NCBI RefSeq assembly: GCF_041146395.1
Contig: NW_027182875.1
Span: 561,501 to 625,500, forward strand
DNA length: 64,000 nucleotides
From: Eulemur rufifrons
Lineage: Eukaryota > Chordata > Mammalia > Primates > Lemuridae
Direction of reading: 5' to 3'
Shown here: in pieces, positions 38,714-47,000 of the stretch
Position numbering within the stretch: the first letter of the stretch is position 1
How the letters are laid out: each line of letters starts with the position of its first letter
Position numbers and translations under genes: made by a program
The notes under the pieces: generated by a model
Database searches by the model: none
The model's input: the letters and a program-made list of their open reading frames with translations, nothing else
Told to the model about the DNA's origin: nothing

Positions 38714-39805
38714 CTACAACTCAGTATTCTTAGGCTCAACATCTCCCCCTTTTTTATTTTTTGAAGAAAGTTGATGGAGTTGGACAGCCATCACAGCGAG
38801 GAGTTGGTCTCTGGATTCTTGTCTGCTTCGGAGTTTTCTCCAGACTATAAATAAACACAAGCAAAGGATTAAAATAATGCTAAAAGTTACAATAGTGGAA
38901 CTCCCATAGCTCTTAAGATGATAAAGTGGATCTGCTGACTCCAAACCAGAAGAGATGTCATCAATAATGTCAGCTTCAGAGAGCAATTTAAGTTTGTGAC
39001 TGAAGGTACTTAATATTTCTTGTTGTAAATTTTTAATCTCTTCAGTCAGATTTCCTTGATTAAGTAGATGTTTTTTGATGTTTTCCCAAGGAAACCGAGT
39101 TTGATTATATATATGAGGTGTAACACAAAATTGAGTGATATTCCAATCACAACGAAGTCTAAGTTGCTTTTGTAGACTTATAACCTGGTCTCCCAACAAG
39201 GTGACTGCTTGCTGTAAGTCAGCCACTTGAGTAGCTAATTTAGAGTCAATTTGATTTTGTGTAGACCATAATTGATTTGAATCATGGTGCCAGTTTTGAA
39301 CAAATTCAGTGGTCTGAACGGTCTGATGTAGAGCCACACCTGCGGTGGCTGCAGAAGCAGTGACAGCAATGATTCCCAAAATAGCTGCTATTAAGAGACC
39401 AATAAATCTTTTTGTACATTTAAGAATGTGGTTAAGTAGTTTATCCAAAAGGAACATTGCTGGTGTTTCTTGCCAGACTCTATTCATTTTAACAGGTAAC
39501 CACAGTCCTGTTCTGGCTTTGAAAATATAAAGTGTTTCTTTATAAGGGTTGAACTTTATAGAATTCTTAATACAGGTATAATAAGAACAGTTGTCACAGG
39601 TCACTAGGAAAGAAGGTTCTTTATAAACAGCATGTCCAATCATAAATAAGTAAGGCAGTCTAACACAAACTTGAATATAATGAGTAGAATTTAAATTAAA
39701 AGTCCATTCTCGGCTATTGTTTGTATCCAGTGTGTGTGCTAATCCAGGCCTGCAAAGGGTGCAAAGCAGCTGATATTTTCCACAATTGATCATGAATAGG
39801 GCCAT
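38714..39805 (-). pseudogene. env: C-terminal surface and complete transmembrane subunit, 363-codon open frame
   Basis: Likely native from about residue 31. Residues 39-110 are C-terminal surface subunit with two glycosylation sequons and Cys at 70, 73 and 78. A basic 'TKR' (131-133) marks the surface/transmembrane boundary, although the residue four back is Cys, so it is not a standard RxKR furin site. A hydrophobic Ala/Gly/Ile-rich fusion peptide follows (134-155), then heptad repeats (about 160-215), a Cys pair at 219 and 227, three more sequons (222, 234, 252), a membrane anchor (about 303-322) and a ~40-residue tail. The last eight codons lie inside the 3' LTR. It lacks an in-frame signal peptide, so surface display from this copy is unlikely. 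Confidence 0.88.
38742..38755 (-). promoter_or_regulatory. Polypurine tract
   Basis: Minus-strand AAAAAAGGGGGAGA directly abuts the TG that starts the 3' LTR. This is the expected plus-strand primer and confirms the LTR boundary and the proviral strand. Confidence 0.92.
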
Positions 39806-40095
39806 CTAAAATATGAGGAGCTGGAGAGCTCATACCATCATTGAGCCATGTAATATGACTTTTAAGGTCAGTGTCTTTTACAGACATCGAGGTGGCAGTT
39901 TTATTCCAATGAAGCTTTTTAAAATTGTGAGAGGAGGCAGGATGTCCATAGGGACTCCAGTCTAGGACAACACCATAAGATGTGGACCCAGCAAGAATGC
40001 GCCCCGTGTGAGCTCTATAATTGTCCCATTGTACCCAAGTTTTAGGATCAGAAATTATTACTTTCTTACAAAGGGGTATATCTGTGGGTGCAATT
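39717..40095 (-). pseudogene. env: surface subunit fragment in a second frame
   Basis: After the stop ending the leader frame, a different minus-strand frame stays open for about 125 codons, with surface-like content ('CKKVIISDPKTWVQWDNY', 'GVVLDWSPYGHP') and a stop at 39714-39716. The start of the downstream 363-codon frame (39716-39805) overlaps it out of phase, so the first ~30 residues of that frame are probably not native. The combined env region (38714-40353) is about 1.64 kb, short for this class, so part of the surface subunit is probably deleted. Confidence 0.7.
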
Positions 40096-40353
40096 TTAGA
40101 ATGCCCAATAGTGATGTGTCTGGTTGCCAGACACTCTTACCACCATGCTCACCACGCAGATCATGGCAAGAAAAAGATTTACAGATGTTTTAGGTACAAA
40201 TGTCCGGTTCAATATCTTGTCTGCTTCTTTGTATGTTCTCTTCAGCTGTCCCCACGTCATGGTCTGTGCCTGACGTGTCTTCTGCTTTTTCCCCTTGAGT
40301 TTCCACTCTGGGTTTGATTCTTCTGCTTGGAATCCAGACTGTTGGTCTGTCAT
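40096..40353 (-). pseudogene. env: leader and signal peptide, ended by a premature stop
   Basis: Frame of 85 codons starting at the Met at 40353, overlapping the integrase end. A lysine/arginine-rich leader (residues 18-50) precedes a hydrophobic segment at about 59-75 that would be the signal peptide, then 'GNQTHHYWAF' and a TAA at 40096-40098. A long basic leader before the hydrophobic core is typical of class II env. Surface-subunit sequence continues beyond the stop in another frame. Confidence 0.75.
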
Positions 40354-41055
40354 CTGTCAAAACACAAGCAAAAACTCTCCCCCACACCTTTGCCCATCCT
40401 TTTTTCCATTTATTTTCTACATTATCTTTCCACCAGATAGGCTGGTGAGGGAAAGAGTCTGATTGTGGACTCCCATTCCAATGCTTTTCTATTGCTGTTA
40501 ATTTATCTTCCTTATGAATATTCAAAAAATTTTAGGTAAATAAGGCTTGATTTATTCTGTCTTTGGGAGACTGTCTACCTCCCCCTTTTTGTTTTAATAA
40601 CATGTTTTTTAAAGTTTGATGTGTACGTTCTATAATACCTTGTCCTTGAGGATTATAAGGAATGCCAGTAATGTGCTTGATGTCTCATTTAATATAAAAA
40701 GCTGCAAAAGAATGACTAGTGTAAGCAGGGCCATTGTCAGTTTTAATGGTGGCTGGGACTCCCATTTATACAAAACAGGAGTGTAAACGTGAAAGTACAT
40801 GTCTAACAGTTTCTCCAGAGGATGGAGTAGCCATAATAAGACTGGAATAAGTATCTACAGTAACACGTACAATACCTAACTTGCCAAATTTAGGAATATG
40901 AGTAACATCCATTTGCCATAATTCATTTGGCGAGAGACCTCGAGGATTAAGTCCTGCAGAAAATTTAAGCTGATTAATTAATTGACAAGTGGGACAATGA
41001 GAAACAATACGTTTGGCTTGATTATTAATTGTATAATTATATTGATTATTTTTAA
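40300..41055 (-). pseudogene. pol: integrase, with three in-frame stops
   Basis: Minus-strand translation shows the C-terminal half of the zinc-binding motif ('SHCPTCQ'), then the core with the three acidic residues in context: 'QMDVTH', 'TDNGPAY' and 'QGIIERTH'. The C-terminal domain ('WGRVFACV', 'VWIPSRRIK') follows in the frame 40190-40525. Stops interrupt it at 40766-40768, 40685-40687 and 40532-40534. The first His pair of the zinc finger appears lost in the deletion from RT. A purine-rich run on the coding strand near 40578-40594 resembles a central polypurine tract. Its 3' end overlaps the env start. Confidence 0.88.
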
Positions 41056-41304
41056 ATCAGTTAACATTTGCCATTTGCCAGATTTCTTTTTAATAACAAA
41101 TATAGGAGAATTCCACGGACTGGTGGACTCCTCTATATGTCCTGCTTGTAATTGTTCTTCTCCTAATATTTGAAGAGCACCCAATTTTTCTTGGTTTAGT
41201 GGCCACTGCTCTGTCCATATAGGCTTTTGTGATATCCAATTTAAAGCCAGAGCATAATGGTGCTTTTCAGCAGCAGTGGCCGCTATCCAAAATTTGGATA
41301 GCAT
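41056..41304 (-). pseudogene. pol: N-terminal reverse transcriptase fragment
   Basis: Lies in the -1 frame relative to protease and overlaps its end, as expected for pol expressed by a -1 frameshift. Residues about 24-76 match the RT fingers region ('[11 protein letters not shown]', '[19 protein letters not shown]'). After 'MLTDL' the similarity stops, and the frame enters integrase sequence in the wrong phase. The catalytic palm (YxDD), thumb, connection and RNase H are all absent. This deletion makes the element unable to copy itself. Confidence 0.85.
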
Positions 41305-41759
41305 AAACCATGCCGAGAAGTATGTGCCTTTGGTGCCTCGAAAGTCTTAGCCCCTTGGCTCCTTTTACCCAAACCAAAACAAGGGTTATAATTCATATTT
41401 AACATAATCTGTTTAGCAGGAGCAGATGTATTAGGTATATTGATGTATGCTCCCCATTGCTGTAACAAATCTCTTCCCCACAAATTAATAGTGATGTTAG
41501 CCACGTAAGGTTTTAAAGTGGCTGTCTGTCCATCAGGACCTGAACAATTTAAAATTTGTCGACTTTGAAATATGTCAGTCATCGTTCCTATTCCGGTAAG
41601 AACAGTAGGAACTTCTTGTAAAGGCCAAGCCTTTGGCCAAAAACTTTTAGAAATAATTGTAACATCAGCCCCAGTATCTACAAGTCCAACAAAAGATTTG
41701 CCATTTAACTTAATCTCTAATTGAGGTCTCTGGTCATTAATTAAAGCTTGCCAATACAC
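41283..41759 (-). pseudogene. pro: retroviral aspartic protease with G-patch-like tail
   Basis: Open frame of 158 codons. The active-site motif DTGAD is at residues 28-32, preceded by the hydrophobic strand 'FVGLV'; 'GIG' near 56-58 fits the flap region and 'GRDLL' at 95-99 is the conserved C-terminal helix. Residues 124-137 ('NPCFGLGKRSQG') look like the start of a G-patch domain, which follows protease in betaretroviruses. The motifs needed for catalysis are present, so the domain itself looks intact, but the start is taken at an internal Met: in life it would be made as a Gag-Pro fusion, and gag is broken. The last ~15 residues run into the pol overlap. Confidence 0.85.
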
Positions 41760-41989
41760 TTTAGTTCCAGTGCTCCCAAAACCTCCTTGCCTTAGAACTT
41801 CTGTATATAAGGTAACAATAGAAGTTGTGCAATACGGTCTCTAGCCTGAATAAGATAATCAAAATTGGAACTCATCATTAACTGAAATTTTTCCTGAGTA
41901 ATCTGAATCAACTATACCCAAATGTACTGAAATCCCTTTTAAGGTAAGAGAGCTCCGGTCAGTGATAAAAGCTCCGGAAAGTTGTTTAT
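41760..41989 (-). pseudogene. dUTPase domain remnant (N-terminal part of the pro frame)
   Basis: The minus strand shows dUTPase hallmarks: 'RSSLTLKG' and 'GIVDSDYSGKI' (nucleotide/uracil pocket motifs) in the frame 41859-42182, then 'RDRIAQLLLLPY' in another frame, then the glycine-rich C-terminal motif GGFGSTG at about 41768-41788, immediately before protease. At least one frameshift separates them, and the N-terminal part is missing. A dUTPase fused upstream of protease is characteristic of betaretroviruses and class II ERVs. Confidence 0.8.
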
Positions 41990-42340
41990 AATTTTTTTTT
42001 TTTCCAAAATGTCCTTTACGGACGTAATCGAGACATTTTACGACAGTTTTTTGCTTTCTGGGAATGCCTTTCCCACTGCTAGCCTCAGCCAACATTTGTA
42101 TTTTAAAAGCCTCTGATTTAACTTTTCGGCGAAACCCTTTTTTTTTTTTTTTTTGAGCGGCGGATGTAAAAGCCGCTAACATTTTGAATTAGTATTATTA
42201 AAAGCCAATATATGTAATATTAAATTTTTTAAGTCAGGCGGACTAACCGTTTTTTGCACATCTTGTAATCTAGTGATAAAATCTACATAAGTTTCATTAA
42301 CATTTTCTTTAACATCTTACACAAGAAAACACAGACTGTT
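41990..42340 (-). pseudogene. gag remnant: capsid C-terminal domain and nucleocapsid
   Basis: Minus-strand translation of about 42229-42310 contains 'NETYVDFITRL', fitting the retroviral major homology region (E, F and RL at the expected spacing), followed by a capsid C-terminal stretch ending 'NNTNSKC' and a stop. Downstream, a lysine-rich run comes from an expanded A-tract (42137-42153). The nucleocapsid piece reads 'KCLDYVRKGHFGKK', a zinc knuckle keeping the first Cys and the Gly-His but with other Cys positions lost. A second A-run follows at 41992-42003. Non-functional as it stands. Confidence 0.75.
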
Positions 42341-43240
42341 TAGGAGAAGCTATCTTCTCTTATGTTCTAATACAGCACTGTTGAATTTGAGCAATAACCT
42401 GATCATCTTTTCTAAGATCTTAGTTTGTTCTTTAAAAGTTTTTTTTTTTTTTAACAGCCTCTCTCAACGGTGGATCATGCTTCAGGGAATCATTTGCATT
42501 AGAGAGTAGCGGTTCCCAAGCTTAAAGCGGCTGACTTGAGCCGCACAGAGAGCTCTTAAAGAGAAAGTTCTCCTTTAGAATTCTTTCTTTTTCTCTTTTC
42601 TATATTTTCTATAGACCCGAGAAGAGGGTCGGTACCTACTTTTATTGGCTTTGTCTTATCCTGGCCCAATGCAGACGGAAGGTCCCAATTGACCTTCTCT
42701 TTTCTGCTAAAAACAGGCTCCAGATCTTTTACTAAGCTTATTTTAGGACGGATATCCTCCGTCTCGCTAAAAGAGAATTCTGAGTTAGAATGAAACAGCT
42801 GTAGAGCTTGAGAAATTAAAGAGCAGAGCTTTTAAATACATAGAGAAATTTAATTTATTTATTTATTTATTTATTTTCGGAGCGCTTTTCATAATGTTTT
42901 CAGCGCCAACTACTTTTGCTGCAGCTTGAACTCACCCGGAGGTGGGAACCAATCACAGTGCTTGGAAATTAAATTAACAATTTCTCGAGATTTTTCTTTT
43001 TGGCAATTACTCTAGTACCCTTTAATAAGCTCTCAACAATTCCACATACTCAGAAAAGATAGTCTTCCTCATTATTTTAATCCGGACAGAATAATAATTT
43101 ACTTTGCCCTGGAGATGTTCACTTACCTCTCACTAGGTAAGACGCGCGCGCGACTTTCAATCCACTCCAGGTCCCTTGCGATGCAATTCGGGAACTCTTC
43201 GCTCGAGCAAAGCCTTTTGCCTTCAAGACCCTATCGGAGT
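42341..43240 (-). pseudogene. Proviral leader and 5' gag remnants (matrix to N-terminal capsid)
   Basis: The stretch between primer site and capsid holds no long open frame. Minus-strand fragments resemble gag: near 42460-42520 a capsid-like piece with 'WEPLLSN', interrupted by an A-run (42438-42453 on +). Further upstream, short pieces in changing frames around 42900-43080 could be matrix. A (TTTA)n microsatellite lies near 42850-42876. Its length is well short of a full 5' gag, so deletions are likely. Assignment rests on position and short matches. Confidence 0.55.
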
Positions 43241-43258
43241 GTCCTGCCGACTACGCCA
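43241..43258 (-). promoter_or_regulatory. Primer binding site, tRNA-Ser type
   Basis: Three bases after the LTR end, the minus strand reads TGGCGTAGTCGGCAGGAC. TGG pairs with the tRNA CCA tail, C with the discriminator base, and GTAGTCG matches the acceptor strand of mammalian tRNA-Ser (AGA/UGA group) as I know it, followed by its T-stem. About 17 of 18 bases agree, the last one not. It does not match the TGGCGCCC start of tRNA-Lys sites, typical of many primate class II elements. Confidence 0.8.
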
Positions 43259-43261
43259 GTT

Positions 43262-43288
43262 TGCGGGGAGTTAGCTACGCTCCCCGCA
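43262..43288 (-). other. U5-terminal hairpin in the 5' LTR
   Basis: Arms TGCGGGGAG / CTCCCCGCA with loop 'ttagctacg', ending three bases from the primer binding site. In genomic RNA it would lie next to the site of primer annealing. Confidence 0.8.
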
Positions 43289-43429
43289 AAGAGGTCCTTT
43301 TTTTTCTTTTCTTTTTATTTTTTGTTTGTTTATAAAGTGAAAGTTTATGAAAATAGATAAAGGAGGGTATCCGGATGGAAATATTTTACCCGCATCAAAT
43401 ATTTCCCCGACTGAAACTCCACACAGGTA

Positions 43430-43438
43430 TTATATAGG
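43430..43438 (-). promoter_or_regulatory. Candidate LTR TATA box (5' LTR)
   Basis: Minus-strand 'cctatataa' about 620 bp into the LTR, where a U3 promoter could sit; conserved at 38111-38119 in the 3' LTR. Called on motif and position only. Confidence 0.4.
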
Positions 43439-44059
43439 GTACATACAGGCTCCGGTTGCCAAGGGCAACGGGATTTTGATACTAACAGGCAGTTTGCTTT
43501 AGGGTCAAAGTCTCCTAAAAGTCTACTACAGATCCTTTAACTAACTCTAACTAGGGGAACGATGGGTTATAAAATCTTCTTGGGGCAAACTTCTAAGTTT
43601 TATGATAAGGCTATTACTTTAGCAACAAACAGAGACATCTTGGCTCTGGTGATTGTGTTCTTGGAGACAGAGATGATCCCAGAAGTCAACATGGGCTGTG
43701 CTTTGTGTTAATTACTTGAACCGCATGGTTCCATCTGGGCCCGGCTTGGGCATTAGCATATCTATCTGATTAGCTCTCATCTCCGGGGGTCCACCTGTCA
43801 GCAGCACCAGCAACCTTTGGTCCTAAGGGAGGCCTGCCTTGTCTTTCAAAACAGGTGAGAACCAAAGGCCCAGTTTACAGCTGTCTCCTTGAGATGCAGC
43901 TTCTACTGACCAGCAAGATGCCCTCTTGAGACGAGGCAGCTTTTGAACTAACACATTTATCTTTTCCTTAAGGCAAAGCCTTATTTGACTTCTGAAATCA
44001 AATCTTGTCTCCAGAAATACAGGGGGCATTTCTACAACTCAGTATTCTTAGGCTCAACA

Positions 44060-44065
44060 CCTGAA
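44060..44065. repeat. Target-site duplication (right), CCTGAA
   Basis: Follows the terminal CA of the LTR and continues as 'cctgaacacccatcc', the normal satellite B sequence. Six bases is a usual duplication length for class II elements. Confidence 0.92.
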
Positions 44066-47000
44066 CACCCATCCTTACCGATCCCACAAAAAAAAAGTAC
44101 CCTCCAGCTACTAATTATAATGCCAATTTGCAAAATTTCCCTGCATTTTTAAACAATGGAGAAATGATGGTGGGATGATACTTAGAAGAATGGCTTCTTG
44201 TCAGTCTCCACTGACAAAAATAGGCAACACCAAGTCGGCTACGCCTCAGCATAGTTATGTCCGTCGCAGCCTTCTTGGGTTTCAGGAGGCACAAACAAAC
44301 GTTATCACAATTATGGTGAAACCCTGAACACCTGCAAATAATTTTCAACGTACTGGTTAATTGAAAAGCTCTGCGGCATACTTCTTGGAACAAGCCAGTT
44401 ACCTGTTCCCACGCAAAGAGGAGTATATAGAACCATGGTGGATTTCCAGCTGATGAAGTAAAGGATTATTAAAGGAACGGGATGACCATGGGGATCATCG
44501 TTAATTCTCTGAAACAGAATCCGCCCTTTTCACCTGCCAAACACATGCCCACTTCTCCTCTCTGGGGATAATAAAAACTAACCAGCGAAATGACAGAGGG
44601 CCAGACCCCTCCATCCACATCTACCACACACAAAAAAAAAACCGTACCCTCCAGCTACTAATTATAATGCTAACTTGCAAAATTTCCCTGCATTTTAAAA
44701 CAATGGAAAAATGGTGGTGGTATGATACTTAGAAGAATGGCTTCTTGTCAGTCTCCACTAACAAAAATAGGCAACACCAAGTCAGCTACTCCTCAGCATA
44801 GTTAGGTCCGTCGTAGCCTTCTTGGGTTTCAGGAGGCACATACAAACGTTATCAAAATTATGGTGAAACGCTGAAAACCTGCAAATAATTTTCAACGTAT
44901 TGGTTAATTGAAAAGCTCTGCGGCATACTTCTTGGAACAAGCCAGGTACTTGTGGCCACGCATAGAGGAGTATATAGAAACATGGTGGAATCCCAGCTGA
45001 TGAAGCAAAGGATTCTTAAAGGAATGAGATGACCATGCGGAACCTGTTTAATTCTCTGAAACAGAATCCGCACTTTTCACCTGCCAAACACATGCCCAAT
45101 TCTCCTCTCTGGGGATAATAAAAACAAACCAGTGAATTGACAGATGGCCTGACCAACCCATCCACACTGACCCCACAAAAAAAAAAAAAAAAAGTACCCT
45201 GCAGCTACTAATTATAATGCTAACTTGCAAAATTTCCCTGCATTTTTAAACAATGGAAAAATGGTGGTGGGATGATACTTGAAGAATGGCTTCTTGTCTG
45301 TCTCTACTAACAAAAATAGGCAACACCAAGTCAGCTACTCCTCAGCATAGTTATGTCCGTCGCAGCCTTCTTGGGTTTCAGGAGGCACATACACACGTTA
45401 TCACAATTGTGGTGAAACGCTGAAAACCTGCAAAGGATTTTCAACATACTGGTTAATTGAAATGCTCTGAGGCATACTTCTTGGAACAAGCCAGTTTCCT
45501 GTGCCCACGCATAGAGAAGTATATAGAAACATGGTGGATTCCCAGCTCATGAAGCAAAGGATTCTTAAGGGAACGGGATTACCATGCGGATCCTGTTTAA
45601 TTCTCTGAAACAGATCCGCAGTTTTCACCTGCCATACTAATACCCACTTCTCCTCTCTGGGGATAATAAAAACAAACCAGCGAACTGACAGAGGGCCTGA
45701 CCAACACATCCACACAGACCCCACAGGAAAAAAAAAAAAAAAAAAACACCGTAGCCTCCAGCTACTAAGTATAATGCTAACTTGCAAAATTTTCCAGCAT
45801 TTTTAAACAATGGAAAAATGACGGTGAGATGATACTTAGAAGAATGGATTCTTGTCAGTCTCCACTAACAAAAATAGGCAACACCAAGTCAGCTACAACT
45901 CAGCATAGTTATGTTCGTGGCAGCCATGTTGGGTTTCAGGAGGCACAAAGAAACGTTATCACAATTATGGTGAAACGCTGAACACCTGCAAATAATTTTC
46001 AACGTAGTGGTTAATTGAAAAGCTCTACGGCATACTTCTTGGAACAAGCCAGTTACCTGTTCCCACGCAAAGAGGAGTATATAGAACCATGGGGGATTTC
46101 CAGCTGATGAAGTAAAGGATTATTAAAGGAACGGGATGACCATGGGAATCATCGTTAATTCTGTTAAACAGAATCTGCCCTTTTCACCTGCCAAACACAT
46201 GCCCACTTCTCCTCTCTGGGGATAGTAAAAACTAACCAGCGAACTGACAGAGGGCCTGACCAACACATCCACACCGACCCCACAGAAAAAAAAAACAAAA
46301 CACCGTAGCCTCCAGCTACTAATTATAATGCTAACTTGCAAAATTTCCCTGCATTTTAAAACAATGGAAAAATGGTGGTGGTATGATACTTAGAAGAATG
46401 GCTTCTTGTCAGTCTCCACTAACAAAAATAGGCAACACCAAGTCAGCTACTCCTCAGCATAGTTATGTCCGTCGCAGCCTTCTTGGGTTTCAGGAGGCAC
46501 AAACAAACGTTATCACAATTATGGTGAAACGCTGAACACCTGCAAATAATTTTCAACGTAGTGGTTAATTGAAAAGCTCTGCGGCATACTTCTTGGAACA
46601 AGCCATTTACCTATTCCCACGCAAAGAGGAGTATATAGAACCACGGTGGATTTCCAGCTGAGGAAGTAAAGTATTATTAAAGGAACGGGATGACCATGGG
46701 GATCATCGTTAATTCTCTGAAACAGAATCCGCCCTTTTCACCTGCCAAACACATGCCCACTTCTCCTCTCTGGGGATAATAAAAACTAACCAACGAACTG
46801 ACAGAGGGCCTGACCCCCCCATCCACATCGACCACACACACACAAAAAAAACCGTACCCTCCAGCTACTAATTATAATGCTAACTTGCAAAATTTCCCTG
46901 CATTTTAAAACAATGGAAAAATTTTGGTGGGATGATTCTTAGAAGAATGGCTTCTTGTCAGTCTCCACTAACAAAAATAGGCAACACCAAGTCAGCTACT

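Larger units (their letters stand above)
37777..38741 (-). repeat. Proviral 3' LTR (965 bp) with duplicated U5 end
   Basis: Same U3 as the 5' LTR, but a longer R/U5. Its outer end carries two tandem copies of the U5 terminus (37777-37844 and 37858 to about 37920), separated by 'gactacgcca' plus 'gtt'. That separator is the LTR-proximal ten bases of the primer binding site with its 3-nt spacer. The outermost bases of U3 (38714-38741) also encode the last eight env codons and stop. Confidence 0.92.
37777..44059 (-). mobile_element. Endogenous class II (betaretrovirus-like) provirus, defective
   Basis: A 6.3-kb LTR element inserted in one satellite B monomer. In proviral order (minus strand): 5' LTR 43262-44059, primer site 43241-43258, gag remnants, dUTPase and protease, truncated reverse transcriptase joined to integrase, env, polypurine tract 38742-38755, 3' LTR 37777-38741. 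Both LTRs begin TG and end CA and are flanked by the 6-bp repeat CCTGAA. Class II is indicated by the dUTPase upstream of protease, the G-patch-like tail after protease, the -1 frame relation of protease to pol, and the env transmembrane layout. It is coding-defective: RT/RNase H are mostly missing, and integrase, gag and the env surface region carry stops or frameshifts. Confidence 0.95.
43262..44059 (-). repeat. Proviral 5' LTR (798 bp)
   Basis: Minus-strand LTR starting TGTTGAGCC (at 44059) and ending CCCCGCA (at 43262). Over 729 shared positions it differs from the 3' LTR at three sites (aaaggagg/aaagaagg, acgatggg/acaatggg, aagatgcc/aagacgcc). Compared with the 3' LTR it lacks about 190 bp of the R/U5 part; in that place is a short T-rich run (43297-43330) with an AATAAA on the minus strand at 43314-43319. 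Its U5 end is a perfect 9-bp-arm hairpin. Confidence 0.93.

Noticed and set aside
39345..39530. Plus-strand frames inside the provirus (39345-39530, 40008-40317, 40982-41173, 43115-43360)
   Set aside because: Antisense shadows of env, pol and the leader with no similarity of their own.
43823..44029. 68-codon open frame in both LTRs (also 38505-38711)
   Set aside because: Identical in both because the LTRs are near-identical; no recognisable domain and no evidence for an LTR-encoded gene in this element.
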